Positions 22,139-34,520 of a stretch of 64,000 nt of DNA are shown here, in pieces. The notes under the pieces are model-generated. The model worked only from the letters and a program-made list of their open reading frames with translations. It did no database searches and was not told the origin of the DNA. The first letter of the stretch is position 1, and the number at the start of each line of letters is the position of its first letter. The stretch lies in the NCBI RefSeq assembly GCF_963169125.1, contig NC_084797.1:104991868-105055867 (forward strand), written 5' to 3'. Source of the DNA: Humulus lupulus. Its lineage: Eukaryota; Streptophyta; Magnoliopsida; Rosales; Cannabaceae. The translations under genes were made by a program, and so were the position numbers.

Positions 22139-23254
22139 TTACCTGAACGACTCGTGGTACTGCTGCCTCATCTCAGACTCAAGTTCCCACGTCGCCTCCT
22201 CAACCTTGCTGTTTCTCCGTAGCACTTTCACCAAGGCGATGGTCTGGTTCCTCAAGACCTTATCTTTTCGATCAAGAATCTGAACCAGCTCCTCCTCATA
22301 GGATAAATCCTGATCAAGTTCCAAATTCTCAAAACTTAAAACATGCGTTGAATCTGACATATACTTCCGAAGCATGGATACATGGAATACATCATGAACC
22401 CCTAATAAACTGGAGGCATCGCTAATCTGTAAGCTACCTCTCCAACCCGTTCCAGAATCTCGAAGGGGACAACTTACCTGGGGTTCAACTTACCCCGAAC
22501 AACTAACCGTTTCACACCCCTCATGGGTGAAACCCTAAGGAACATGATCACCAACCTGAAACTCCACGCTCCTGCGTCTCAGGTCTGAATAACTTTTCTG
22601 TCGACTCTGGGAAGCGAGCATACGCGCTCTATTCTTCTCAACTGCCTCATTGGTCCTCTGAACCATCTCTGGACCCAAGTACCTCCTCTCATATGTCTCA
22701 TCCCAATGAATAGGTGATCTACACTTTCTTCCATAAAGCATCTCGTACGGAGCCACACCAATGGTTGCCTGATAACTGTTGTTGTACGAGAACTCGATCA
22801 AAGGGAGATACTTACTCCACGATCCCCGAAAGTCAAGCACACAGGCTCGTAGCAGATCCTCTAATACCTGAATCATCCTCTCAGACTGCCCATCCGTCTG
22901 AGGATGATAAGCGGTACTAAACCGTAACTGCGTACCCATAGCCTTCTGTAGACTCTCCCAAAACTTGGAGGTGAAGGTGGGGTCTCTGTCCGACACCATC
23001 GACCTCGGAACCCCATGAAGTCAAACAATCTCCCCCACATAGAACTCAGCGTACTGCTCCATAGTATAAGTTGTCCTAACAGGAAAAAAGTGGGAGGACT
23101 TGGTATACCTATCCACAATCACCCACACCGAGTCATGCTGTCCCATAGTTCTTGGTAAACAAACTACAATGTCCATAGTAATATCTTCCCACTTCCACTC
23201 TGGGATCCCCAAAGGCTGCAATAACCCCGCTAGCCTCTGGTGCTCAGCCTTAAC
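22139..23254 (-). pseudogene. Gypsy integrase core and chromodomain-like tail (element F)
   Basis: Reading leftward: [20 protein letters not shown] (first Asp), MVSDRDPTFTSKFW (second Asp), [20 protein letters not shown] (Glu present), GSWSKYLPLIEFSYNNSYQ, EMLYGRKCRSPIHWDE and VEFQVGDHV. A frameshift follows near 22535. The tail from 22375 reads MLRKYMSDSTHVL, QILDRKDKVLRNQ and KVEEATWELESEM, the chromodomain-type ending of Tekay/Del elements, which is thought to target insertion to heterochromatin. Stops at the zinc-finger end (CLTCQ) and after GEIV also break the frame. The catalytic triad itself survives. Confidence 0.9.
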
Positions 23255-24226
23255 CTACTGACAAGTTAAGCACTTAGCCACATAATCCACCACATCGCTC
23301 TTCATGCCCGACCACCAATATAGAGCTCTCAAGTCCTGGTACATCTTCGTCGTACCCGGGTGCAAAGAATAGGTAGTGGTATGCGATTCATCCAAGATCT
23401 CTCGCCGGATATCAGAATCCAGCAGAACACAGATCCGACCCTTATACTTCAGTAATCCCATCTCTGAAATGGAGAAGTCCTTTGTCGCTCCGACTAAGGA
23501 ATTCTCCCTATGTCCTCTCAACTGAGAATCTTTCTCTTGGGCTTCCTTGATCCTCTCAAGGAGCGTAGACTGAAGAGTAGTGTTGGCCAACTGACCAACC
23601 ACCAACTCTATACCTGCTCTGGTCATCTCCTCAGCTAACTTATCAGAAATCTGCCTCGAGCTAAACAATTGCCCTGGGCCCTTCCGACTCAATGCATCAG
23701 CCACTACATTAGCCTTCCCAGGATGGTAAAGGATATCACAATCATAATCCTTAACCAACTCCAGCCATTGCCTCTGGCACATATTCAAGTCCTTCTGAGT
23801 AAAGAAATACTTTAGGCTCTTTTGGTCGGTGTATATCTCGCACTTCTCACCATAAAGATAATGCCTCCAATTCTTTAGTGCAAACACCACCACTGCTAAC
23901 TCCAGGTCATGCGTAGGATATCTCTGCTCATATTCCTTCAACTGTCTCGATGCATAGGCTTTCACCTTGCCAGCTTGCACCAACACGCACCCCAAACCCT
24001 GCCTGGATGCATCACAGTAGACCACAAACTTTTCATTCTCCGTCGGCAAGCTTAGTACTGGCGCAGTAATCAGTCGCCGCTTCAGTTTCTTAAAACTGTT
24101 CTCACATCTGTCTGTCCAAACATACCTGGTCTTCTTCTTTGTCAACTCTGTCAATGGCGTAGCTATTTTGGAGAACCCCTCAACAAATCGCCGATAATAC
24201 CCTGCTAATCCCAGAAAGCTTCTCAC
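23255..24226 (-). pseudogene. Gypsy RNase H and integrase zinc finger (element F)
   Basis: One long open frame covers [20 protein letters not shown] (RT thumb), [59 protein letters not shown] and [11 protein letters not shown] (RNase H), then the integrase zinc-binding segment [31 protein letters not shown]. It ends at a TAG directly after the zinc finger, where the family usually continues QVKAEH. Confidence 0.9.
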
Positions 24227-24240
24227 CTCAGGAACATTGC

Positions 24241-24867
24241 TTAGTCTAGGCCAATCTCTGACCGCCTCAATCTTACTTGGGTCAACCAGAATCCCCTCCT
24301 TACTGACGATATGGCCCAGAAATGTAACTTGCGCAACCAGAACTCACATTTACTAAACTTAGCATATAACTTATGCTCCCTCAACCGTGGTAGTACCAAC
24401 CGCAGATGCTGCTCATGCTCTGCCTCTGACTGGGAGTATACTAGAATGTCATCGATGAACACTATCAAAAAATTGTCCATATAATCCTTGAAAACCCTAT
24501 TCATCATGTCCATGAAAGCTGCTGGGGCATTGGTTAATCCAAAGGACATAACCAGGAATTCATAGTGTCCATATCTCGTTCGGAAAGCAGTCTTTGGTAT
24601 ATCCTCCTTTTTAATCCTTATCTGATGGTAACTTGATCGGAGATCTATCTTGGAAAACACTGTTCTCCCCTGCATCTGATCAAATAAATCGTCAATCCTA
24701 GGTAGTAGATACTTGTTATTAATGGTTAGCTTGTTCAACTCCCTGTAATCAATACACATCCTAAGGGACCCATCCTTCTTCTTATCGAACAACACTGGTG
24801 CACCCCATGGCGAGAAACTCGGTCTGATGAACCCCAAATCAAGTAACTCCTGCAACTGAATCTTCAC
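24241..24867 (-). pseudogene. Gypsy reverse transcriptase (element F)
   Basis: [91 protein letters not shown] and [13 protein letters not shown], with both catalytic Asp codons at 24448-24453. It copies element RNA into DNA. A frameshift separates it from the protease frame at about 24870, and another near 24330 (after CEFWLRK) shifts the thumb. The polymerase core is otherwise complete. Confidence 0.92.
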
Positions 24868-25904
24868 TCCTTTAGCTCTGCCGGAGCCATTCTATAAGGT
24901 GTTCTAGATATTGGCTCTGCTCCCGGTACCAATTCTATAACAAAGTCAATCTCCCGCTGCGGCGGTAACCCTGGCAGATCTGCTGGAAACAAATCCAGGA
25001 ACTCACACACCAATCTAGTCTTGCCCGGTCCAATCGACACCACCCTAGAAGTATCCACAACGGTTGCCAGGAATCCTATGCAACCTTCCTGCATCAGGTC
25101 CCTAGCCCTTAGGGCTGAAATCATTGGTACACGCGATCCACTAACTGACCCCACAAACATAAAGGGTACCTCCCCTTCTGGCTCAAAAGTCACCATTCTG
25201 CGCCTGCAATCAATCGTTGCCCCATACTTGGATAGCCAATCCATTCCCAAGATCATGTCAAAATCATCCATCTCTAACTCAATCAAATCAACAAACCATT
25301 CCCTACCATCTACCTCCACTGGCAATGCCCTAATCCACTTCCTAGAGACTACCAATTCTCCTGTTGGCAACAAAGTCTGAAATCCCCTAGCATACACACC
25401 ACTAGGTCTACAAAGCTGATCTATCACCCTAGCAGACACAATGGAATGGGTAGCCCCTGAATCAAACAATGCAGTATACAAAGAACCAGCACTAGAGATT
25501 TGACCTGTCACAACTGAGGGGCTGGCCTCCGCCTCAGTCTGTGTCAAAGTGAATACTCTGGCAGGAGGAAGACTGTCACTCTGCTTCTGCTCCTCCTTCT
25601 TAACTTGAGGGCAATCCCTCTTCAGATGGCTGGCACTCCCACAAACAAAGCAGGCCCTGATCCTGCACTCTCCCTGGTGTCGATGCCTGCACCATGGACA
25701 CATAAGAAAACTCCTCCAATTATCACTACCACCTTGACGGCCAGTAGAAGTACCTCGCACTCTCCTATCAAAACTAGGAGGAGTAAATGAATTTGGTACT
25801 CTTCTTTTTTGCTCACTGGGGCCACTGCCCTGACTAGACCCAATAAAAGGAGGCACCGTCCTCCTGGCATCGTGCCTAACAGCGCTGTCCTTCCATATCT
25901 GATC
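24864..25904 (-). pseudogene. Gypsy gag C-terminus, zinc knuckle and protease (element F)
   Basis: Continues the gag from 40377 after element G: DQIWKDSAVRHD, a basic linker, CPWCRHRHQGEC and the intact knuckle CFVCGSASHLKRDC (CX2CX4HX4C). The protease follows with RVFTLTQTEAEAS, ALFDSGATHSIVS (catalytic DSG intact), DLIELEMDDFDMILGMDWL and TIDCRRRMVTFEPEG. The linker LFPADLPGLPPQREIDF leads to ELKE at the RT start, where the frame shifts. The open frame starts upstream inside the G LTR only by chance. Confidence 0.92.
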
Positions 25905-26793
25905 TGTTATCCAGATTTCCGGATAGCGTTTAAATGGATAGCCTCGGGGAAGATAAATTATCAAAGTCTTTCACGAAAGGTGACCAGAGCTCGCGGATGG
26001 ACAGAAAGGCTTCGCCTCTCCCGTTCAGTGTCCAGCAGACTCTTTCAAGCAACCGCGACGCGGAAGCTCGTCGATTCTCCCGGACTCCCGAAGGGATGTC
26101 TGTCGGGGAAGGTCCTTCCAGGAGAAGCTCTTCAGGTTACCTTCGCGGATACAGTTCCGTGTCTCGCACGGAAGAAGACCAAGCGGCCGAGTCATGGAGG
26201 AGGCATAGTTGGAATGATATCCACCTGACACAGGATCCCGCCTGACACGCCCGACAGGTCGAGGCCGCATACATCCCAGCACGCCTAAAAGTACTATTTC
26301 GCCTACTGTTCCGCTGACAGCCTGGAAAAGACAGCTGCCTTTGTGCATTCCCCATACTTTCACGTAAATATACCCACATAGAGCCTGGTAGCCAGGCGAC
26401 TACGGTAATTGCATCCCCTATTTATGGCTGGTGTAATTAAGACTCATGGGGGGGAGAGTAAAACCCTAATAAAAAACTCTGGCTATAAAGACGCCCTTAT
26501 TTGGCAATAGAGGGGGGGAGAACAAATTACATAGGGAGAACTCTGTCAAAATCTCTCTAGCTTCGTCTTCTTCTAGAGAACTCGAGAGAAACACTGTGAG
26601 TATGTGAGGTTCTTGTACACCAACCATTTTACTGTAATTCTCTACGAGTATAATAACATCGACTCGTGGACTAGGGCTCGTTAACGCCTGAACCACGTAA
26701 AAAACTTATTTTTCTATTTATATTTCTGCACTTCTACAGTTCTTATCCTTTTATTAGTTTGTTTGTATTCGTTTTCGAAAAACTCGGTAAACA
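25905..26793 (+). repeat. 5' LTR of element G (889 bp)
   Basis: It starts TGTTATCCAGATTTCCGG and ends GGTAAACA. It has exactly the same length as the 3' LTR. A TATA box at 26484 places the transcript start near 26515-26520, giving a U3 of about 610 bases. Confidence 0.95.
26484..26490 (+). promoter_or_regulatory. TATA box of element G LTR
   Basis: TATAAAG within GGCTATAAAGACGCCC; the 3' LTR has TATAAAG at 40067-40073 in the same context. Confidence 0.65.
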
Positions 26794-26796
26794 TCT

Positions 26797-26816
26797 TGGT
26801 GCTTTCATTGAGAGCT
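26797..26816 (+). other. Primer binding site of element G
   Basis: TTGGTGCTTTCATTGAGAGC follows the LTR end by three bases. It is unlike the TGGTATCAGAGC sites of the other elements. I do not assign the tRNA. Confidence 0.65.
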
Positions 26817-26858
26817 GTAGGAAGTTGTTAGTCAGCTCTTTTTCTGCGTACTGAAAAG

Positions 26859-28937
26859 ATGGTGACTACGAGAAAATCTGCGGTTGACAAAAATGCTAGG
26901 GTCAACCCCGATACTATGATGGAAGATGTGGTACAAAACGAACCCTCGGACCACCAAGGTGAAGACCCGACATCCCGCCAGGATCGGGTCAGTACTGAAG
27001 ATACGACATACTTAGAAAGCGAAGAAAAGTATGTCCGAGACGGTTACTACAAAGACGGCTACTACTATGAGAAGGATCCAGAACTGGTCCAAGTAGCCGA
27101 AGAACTGGTGGTCACTAAGGCCAAGCTTGCTGAGTAGGAGCGCGTCTCCGAAAAAATGCAGCGCATAATGGAGCGCCTCCAAAGCAAGTTTGGAGATCTA
27201 GGCGACTCGGACGAGGATGCCTCTGTTCTAGGTGGTGCTGATGCCACCATGCCGGATCCAGCCGCTGCTGGACCATCCAAAGCCGCCCCTAACAAGAGCA
27301 AAGAAAAAGTTGGGGAGCCTGTGCGCACTAACGCCCCTGCACCTCCTAAAGGCGTGAATCACCAGGCCGACTGCCCCCCCCGCGCGCAGAAGGTCTCTGG
27401 CGCTCCTAAGCCCAGACGTCCTTCAGCCCCAAGGGGGCACTCTGTGCCTAAAGGGCCCAGTGCTAAGGCACCCAGGCCTAGGGGAAGGAACAACCGCCCC
27501 AGTGATTCCGTCAACCAGGACGGTCGGGCTGCGGACACGCACTTCGAAGATAGCTGGTCCACGGTGGACCTAAGAAGAAGGTTGGAGGCCAAGTATGAAA
27601 AGGCCAAAGGAGAAAAGGCTCGGGCACGCGGAGATGACCTGCGAAATCATCTTAATGACAAGCTCCGGGGGCGTGACCTCCCGGAGAGTGATACAAAGAG
27701 GCTCGAGGAACAGATCGCTGCCTTGACCATGCTGGTCCGGAAGCAAAGTGGGGCCCTGTCAGACTCTGAGGAGGAAGACCCGAAACCATGTATTCGGAGG
27801 ATCGCGGAAACGTCCCTCCCGGATAACTTCAAAAAGCCTCACATAGAATTATATGAGGGGAGGACAGACTCGCGCACCCATCTAGATAAATACAACAAAA
27901 TGATGCAAGTGGCGCGCGTCAGTGAGGATGCCAAATGCATGTGCTTCTCACTCACCCTTACCAAGTCCGCGGAGGACTGGTGGAAAAGATTAGCTCCCGG
28001 ATCCATCCACAGTTGGAAGGAGCTACAGTCCGCATTCAGAAGGCAGTTCATTGCTGCCCGAGACCACGACATGGAGGTTGGTTACTTAACCAACATCAAG
28101 CAGCTACCCAATGAGAACCTCAAAGTTTTCATTCAGAGAATGATGGAAGCTGCTGCTAAGACCAAGGTCAGCGACGACATGAAGCTGATCGCCCTTCAAT
28201 CGGGCCTTACTGTCGGCTCCCTGCTATGGGGGGAAATGCAAAGGAGACGGGCAGAAACGCTGTCCGAATTCATGTCAAAAGCTCAGGGAATCATCAACCT
28301 TGAGGATGCCTACCAGTAGGCCTTTGGAGTTCCCCCAGCTCCGACGCCTTCAGTGACTGCGCCGAGCTTTGCTTCGCAAGCTCCCGCACCAGCCCTCACG
28401 CTTCCAGGAGCCCAGTTCACTCCAAGCGTGTATGGGCCTTCCGCGTCTGCTCAGACGCCGAGTCAAACCCATTTCTCTGGGTACGGAGCTGTACAAACCG
28501 GATGTAGTATCGCTCCCGGACCGTCGCAACCGCAAGCAGAAGGCCCAGAACGAAATCTGAGCCAATCGCGGAATAAACGAGGCGGAAGAAACTCCAACTG
28601 GGGAGACCATTCAAAGAAACCCCGGAAGGACTATGAGCCCAAGTTCACGGAGTACACCAGTTCGATAGATTCACGAGAGAATGTCTATCGGGCGACCTGT
28701 AATATGGTCAACTACAGGAAGCCCCCGAAAGTGTCTCACGGAGGAAGGCGTCCGCGAGACTCCAATAAGAGGTGTGAGTTCCATGGAGACGTGGGGCACA
28801 CCACAAACGAATGTCTTCAGCTGAAGGATGAGATCGAGTCCCTGGCAAGGGTGGGACACCTCGGTCAATGGGTGAGGATACCCATAATCTATCCCGGACA
28901 GGGAGTAGTCCACGGAGCTGCATATTCTCCGGGATAG
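26859..28937 (+). pseudogene. Tat-type gag (element G)
   Basis: The ATG at 26859 starts MVTTRKSAVDKNARV. An acidic N-terminus and a Pro/Ala/Arg-rich linker precede the capsid region: [74 protein letters not shown] and [15 protein letters not shown] zinc-knuckle-like CEFHGDVGHTTNEC follows near 28770. All of it is in one frame, interrupted by TAG codons at 27135, 28317 and 28935. The TAG at 28317 replaces a Gln in the normal AYQQAFGVP. Confidence 0.9.
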
Positions 28938-29640
28938 AGGGGGACCGCTAGCACTCCTGGAGCCGGTCACCCCCAAGCTCCTGGGTCTCAGTTCCCAGCG
29001 TTCCCTGCTCCAACCTCTCTGGCACCCATTGCCTTATTGGCTCCGGGACCCGGAAACCCATATCCGCCCGGCCTTGCTCCGCCACCCGTTGACGGACATG
29101 TAGCCACCATTTCTGGAGGACCGCACCTTGCCGGAAGCACCCGCAACTCCCAGAAAAGGTACTTGAGGGAGTTAGAACACACCGGAGAGATGTGCACCTT
29201 GGTTCAGTCACCTGCTCAGTGTCCCCGAATGATGGATCTTCCCATCACCTTCACGGAAGATGACGCCCGACATGTGCACTTCCCCCACAAAGATCCCCTC
29301 GTGGTGGAAGCTCAGATTGCCAATAAGAAGGTATCACGGATCCTGGTCGATAATGGAAGCTCCGTAAACATCCTCTTCAAAGCTGCCTTCCACGCGATCG
29401 GATTAACCGAGACAGACCTGACCCCGTGCCCCATCCAGCTTCAGGGGTTCAATGGGGATGCACTCATGCCACTAGGCAAAATTCAACTTCCAGTCACCCT
29501 CAGAGGAGAAAGCGACGCTTGTGCCTTCAAGCACTACACATTCGTAGTGGTCGATTGCCCCATGGCGTATAATGCTATCCTGGGCTGACCAGTCCTAATC
29601 GATTGCAGGGCCATAACCTCGATACGCCACTTATGCTTGA
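28938..29640 (+). pseudogene. Tat-type aspartic protease (element G)
   Basis: In the same frame as gag: a Pro-rich linker, ITFTEDDARHVHFPHKDPLV, then SRILVDNGSSVNILF with the DNG catalytic triplet usual in this lineage, LQGFNGDALMPLGKIQLPVT and VVVDCPMAYNAILG. The stop TGA at 29586 falls where the family has Arg (ILGRP), consistent with CGA to TGA decay. The enzyme would process the polyprotein. Confidence 0.9.
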
Positions 29641-31790
29641 AGTTCCCATGCGACGACGAGCGTATCGGTACCCTCCGGGGAGACCAACGAAGTGCACGAA
29701 GCTGTTATAACGTCTCCGTCCGATCCATCTACACGGTCCAGGAGGCAGTTGTTGCCGCTTCTTTAGCGGAAGATTTACCAGAAACTGAGGGTACCCACGG
29801 GGCATGCGTTGATGAACTCGACCCTAGAGTGGGGGTCGAGAGAGCGATAGAGCCGATGGAGGAAGTCGAAGAGGTGATCCTCAACCCGGAAGATCCCACC
29901 AAAGTCATTCAGGTAGGGAAAAACCTTCCATCAGCCATTCGAGAAAAGATCGTGGCCACTGTGAAGAATAATCAGGATATCCTGGCATGGTGCCACGCTG
30001 ATATGACGGGGATTAATCCTAATGTCGCGTGCCACGCACTCAACATAGACCCATCTGCAACTCCAGTTCGCCAAAAGAGGAGGCCGTTAGACCCAGTGAG
30101 GGCCGAAGCAGTCAAAGCTGAAGTGGACAAGCTGATGTCCATAGGCTTTCTCCAGGAGTCACACTATCCCGTGTGGTTGGCCAACCCAGTTCTGGTCCCG
30201 AAACCCAATGGGTCCTGGAGAATGTGCATTGACTTCACGGACCTAAACAAAGCCTGCTCGAAAGATTGTTTCCCTCTTCCGCGAATCGATCAGATGGTAG
30301 ACGCTACTTCCGGGTATGAACTCTTATCCTTCATGGATGCGTACTCCGGATACAACCAGATCAAGATGCATGTCGCGGACCAGGAACACACCAGCTTCCT
30401 CACGGACAAGGGTGTCTACTGTTACGTGGTCATGCCTTTCGGTTTGAAGAATGCTGGGGTGACGTACCAGCGTCTAGTAAACAAGATGTTCAAGGACCAG
30501 CTGGGGAGGAACATGGAGGTGTACGTAGACACATGTTGGTAAAATCCAAGACCTCCGGGGACCACAGTGACGACCTTGAGGAAGCTTTCGCCGTGATCCG
30601 AAAGTATGGAATGAAACTGAATCCGAAGAAATGTACTTTCGGGGTCTCGTCTGGGAAGTTCCTCGGTTTCATTGTCAGCTCCCGTGGAGTGGAGGCCAGC
30701 CCTGAGAAAATTAAGGCATTCATAGATATGCCTTCTCCCCGGAAGCATAAGAATGTCCAAAGCGTTACTGGAAGGATAGCTGCTCTAAGCCGCTTCGTAT
30801 CTAAGGCCACTAACAAATGTGTCCCCTTTTTCAATGTGGTGCGAGGAAACAAGAGGTTCGAGTGGACCCCCGAATGCGAAGCAGCCTTCCAACACCTCAA
30901 GGAACATCTAACCCGAGCTCCCATTCTGTCCAAACCTGTCGAAGGAGAGGCGTTGTTCTTATACTTAGCTGTGACAAAGCACGCCGTGAGTGCCGCTCTC
31001 GTCCGGGAAGACGGCCGTATCCAGCTCCCTGTGTATTACGTAAGCAAGAGGTTACTGGACGCCGAGTCCAGATATTCAATGATCGAGAAACTCTCCCTCT
31101 GCTTGCTAATCGCTTCGCAGAAGCTAAGGCCCTATTTCCAGGCGCACACCATCAGAGTACTCACCAACCACCCTCTCCGACAAGTCTTGCAGAAGCCCGA
31201 GTCTTCTGGCAGATTGCTTAAATGGGCCATGGAACTGAGCCAGTTTGACATCCACTACCAGCCACGTGTTTCCATAAAAGGACAAGCTCTCGCGGACTTT
31301 ATTGTGGAATGCTCAGGAATGAATGACCTCCCGGAAGATCCTGTCCCGGAACTTCCCACATGGAAGGTCTTTGTAGACGGAGCCTTAAATGAAAAAGGAG
31401 CTGGAGCAGGGGTCATCCTAATATCTCCCCAAGGACATCAGCTCCAGAGCGCCATCCGTTTCACGTTCCCAGCATCCAATAACGAGGTAGAACACGAAGC
31501 CATGCTAGCTGGATTACAACTGGCCAGAGAAGTCGGAGCCCAAAAAATCGAAGTATACAGCGACTCCCTACTTGTGGTAAGCCAAATATCCGGGGAATAC
31601 CAGACGAAAGGCGAAAAAATGGCTGCCTACGTGTCTCTCTCCCGCGGACTCCTGCAGCATTTCAAAGGCTACCAAATCCGCCAGGTCCCCCGGGACCAGA
31701 ACTCACTCGCGGACACACTGGCCAAGCTTGCAACAGACCCGGAGATTGAAAAATATGGCCTGGTGCCCATCAGGCACTTAGAAGCACCTA
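29641..31790 (+). pseudogene. Tat-type RT, RNase H and second RNase H (element G)
   Basis: RT blocks: DILAWCHADMTGI, SIGFLQESHYPVWLANPVLV, SWRMCIDFTDLNKACSKDCF, FMDAYSGYNQIKM and YVVMPFGLKNAGVTYQRLVN. At the catalytic YVDD box a single base is missing after 30530, so YVD is followed by a stop at 30540; the protein continues in another frame as MLVKSK. The first RNase H is degenerate, as usual here (YYVSKRLLDAESRYS). The second starts WKVFVDGALNEKGAGAGVIL and has NNEVEHEAMLAGLQLA and VYSDSLLVVSQISGEY, the archaeal-type RNase H of Tat elements. Confidence 0.92.
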
Positions 31791-33072
31791 GTACTGAGAC
31801 ACAGAGGGTAAATGCCATCATCGACCATTCCCATTCCTGGATAGGACCCATCCTCAGATTTCTCACCACCGGAAAGCTCCCCACTGATAAAGCTGACGCA
31901 AGAAAGCTCCAATACCAAGCTCCCCGATACGTGGTTATGGATGGAAAGCTTTACCGCAGGGGGTTGTCCATACCCTTCCTTAGGTGCGTTGCCAGAACCG
32001 AAATTAGCACCATCATCCATGAGATTCACGGAGGCTTCTGTGGCGACCATACCTCCGGGCTGAGCCTCTCCAAAGAGATCCTTCGACAAGGATACTTTTG
32101 GCCCACCATGAAGAAGGATTGTGTGGATTATGTCAGAAAATGTGAGCAGTGCCAGAGTTACGCCAAGGTTCCGCGAGCACCGCCTACAGAAATTACCTTA
32201 ATGACCAGCCCCTGGCCGTTCGCCGTTTGAGGCATTGACCTAGTAGGTTCCCTTCCAACTGGAAGGGGCGGAGTGAAGTATGCCATAGTCGCGGTAGACT
32301 ACTTCACCAAATGGGCTGAAGCTGAACCTATGAACACGGTCACGTCTAAGAAAGCACTAGACTTTGTCATCAGGAATATAGTGTGTCGTTTTGGGCTTCC
32401 ACGAAAAATTGTGTCCGAAAACGGGAAGCAATTTGATAGTGAACATTTCACGGACTTCTGTGCTTCGCATGGAATCATCAAAACTTTTCCGCAGTCGCCA
32501 GACCTCAAGCTAATGGGCAAGTGGAAGCAGTAAACAAAATCTTAAAGACCACGTTGAAGAAAAAACTCCAAGCATGCAAGGCTCACTGGCCGGAAGAGCT
32601 TCCGCGAGTACTTTGGGCCTATCGCACGACACAGAGGACTTCGACGGGGCACACACCTCATTCCATGACCTTCGGTTGCGAGGTCATCATCCCAGTAGAA
32701 ACTATGATCCCATCTCACAGGCAGGACACCTACGACCCTACCTGGAACCACGCCCTTCTCCAGGAGTCCCTGGACATGATCGAAGAGCTCCGGGAGCAGT
32801 TACAGGTCCAACTCAAAATGTACCAAGGCAAGATAGCCCGACACTTCAACACAAGAGTCAAGAGCCGTACATTCGAAGTTGGGGACCTTGTCCTACGGAG
32901 AGTATTTCCTGCTACGCAGGACCCGGGAGTGGGAGTCCTCGAACCCAACTGGGAAGGCCCCTATGAAGTACAAGAAAAAGTGGGCCATGGGACGTATCAC
33001 TTAAAGAGACTCGACGAATCTAAAGTCCCGCGCGCCTGGAACGCGGAGCACCTCCGCCGTTACTATCAGTAG
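31791..33072 (+). pseudogene. Tat-type integrase (element G)
   Basis: Zinc-binding part: HEIHGGFCGDHTSG, FWPTMKKDCVDYVRKCEQCQ. At 32228 TGA replaces the Trp of WGIDLVG. The core reads YAIVAVDYFTKWAEAEP and IVSENGKQFDS, where the second catalytic Asp (SDNG) is Glu. A one-base loss near 32490 shifts the frame; PQANGQVEAVNK, carrying the catalytic Glu, is in the new frame. The C-terminus (FEVGDLVLRRVFPATQDPGV, PNWEGPYEV, TYHLKRLD) runs to TAG at 33070-33072. No chromodomain is present, as expected for Tat. Confidence 0.92.
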
Positions 33073-34520
33073 GCCCCGGACTATCTAGTCGAAAGTCCTT
33101 GGTGGACGTAGCAAAAGTGTAAAATGTGGAGATAATCCTCCCTGCTGTAAAACACATGCCTAACAGGCTAATTTAATGAAACACGGAGAGATTCACTCCG
33201 CTTTTACTGCATTTTTTATCCCTGTGTTCAAAGCTGCGTTTTAACAAGTGACCACGCGGTCCGGAGACGTCCGGACCCCACGCTCACTTGGGGGGGTATA
33301 CATGGCTAAGGCATAGCCATACGCCCCTTGAAAAAAACATACACAGAACACCACTTATGTGCTAGCATGGTGTCTGAAAATTTTAAATTGTTAAACTTAG
33401 GTTAATTTGTTGCCATAAACATACTTGCCTTACGTGTCATGTGCGCATTATGTGTTTATGTGAAAATTGCCATTGAAATGTCTGCCATTATGCATCATGA
33501 AAATTATCTCCTGTGTAGCCCAGCGATGAACAGGACTGGGGGTTGGGGCACATTCAGAGAGCTACGCCGAAACACCCCCAACTTCCGGGCAAGTCCTTCA
33601 AAAAATATTCCGCGACCGCTGTAAAACTTTGCTTCGCAAGCTCCAGCTCCGGGTCTCACAAGGCGAAAGATGGAAAGATCCGCGACCGCTGTAAGCTTTG
33701 CTTCGCAGGCTTCAGCTCCGGGTCTAACAAAATAATGCATGGCGAGCTCCTCGACCACTGCAAGCTTCGCTTCGCAAGCTCCAGCTCTGGGGGCAGATAT
33801 AATCGATCCCCCAATGACAGCAGGCCTTGCTTACCAAAGCCCCTGCTCCAGGATCACACATGGTAGGCGTGATAGTTTCCCCAACCGCAACGAACCTTGC
33901 CTCGCAAGGCTTTATGCCAAGTCCCTAAAGTCGGCCACCGTGAGGTCCGCAACGATAGTTAATTTTGCTTCGCAAAAATCTAGTCCTAAGTCTAAGCGAC
34001 GCTCACCAAAAGAACTCCCGTTCCAGCACCATCCCGCGAAAGCGTATTAAGTGTTTGCCTCGCAAGCTTTGTGAAAATCGCGATGGGGAGATGAAATGGA
34101 TCACCATAGCCAACCCAGCGAACGGTACAACTACAAGTCCCGGGATTGGCTATTTACCTTAGGAAGGCTGAGTACGATGAAAGAGGGAGTCTGGCCATTG
34201 GAACCAAGAATCCTCTGCAACCTAGAAACTACGTGGGAAAGGACATAAGCCGTTGGAGCTTCAAGTTAGAAATGCATAGGTTCTGGCCGTTGGAACCAAA
34301 ACCTCATGCGCCCCTACTGCAGTTTCTATCGTATAAAAGTATCTACTCTAAGCGCAAAATTAAACAAGGAACTCAGCAGAAAAAGAATGAAGAAATTATT
34401 ATAATGAAGGCCCTGCGGACTGGGCATCTGTAATGTTCCCGCAATTAAAAAGAATACAAGGAGCTTCGTCCCACAGGAAAATAAAGGAAAACATAAAAAA
34501 TAATTAAAGATAAGGCCCCT
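33073..34520. other. Non-coding 3' spacer of element G
   Basis: Between the integrase stop and the antisense gene no convincing protein is encoded on either strand; short open frames here lack family motifs. A GGGGGGG run lies near 33291, followed by a transition to AT-richer sequence. Repeats at 33611-33820 and later short GCxxxGC hairpins (CCTTGCCTCGCAAGG near 33897, TTTTGCTTCGCAAAA near 33965) fill the middle. Confidence 0.6.
33611..33820 (+). repeat. Degenerate 70-bp tandem repeat in element G
   Basis: Three units start CGCGACCGCTGTAA (33611), CGCGACCGCTGTAA (33681) and TCGACCACTGCAA (33751). Each contains TTTGCTTCGCAAGCTCCAGC or a close variant. The 18-base string CTTTGCTTCGCAAGCTCC is also in the gag at 28367-28384. 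Tat elements commonly hold tandem repeats in this spacer. Confidence 0.75.

Noticed and set aside
25909..25964. Minus-strand frame extending F's gag-protease rightwards past 25904
   Set aside because: The extension reads through the start of G's LTR in antisense; the true continuation of F's gag is at 40377.
28317..28319. TAG after gag as a programmed readthrough signal for gag-pol
   Set aside because: Two other TAGs lie in the same frame and the position aligns with an ordinary Gln (AYQQAFGVP), so simple decay is the better explanation.
33439..34433. Short plus-strand open frames in the 3' spacer of G (for example those reading SFASQAPA)
   Set aside because: They follow the tandem repeats and share a word with gag, but show no domain and lie in non-coding spacer between integrase and the antisense gene.
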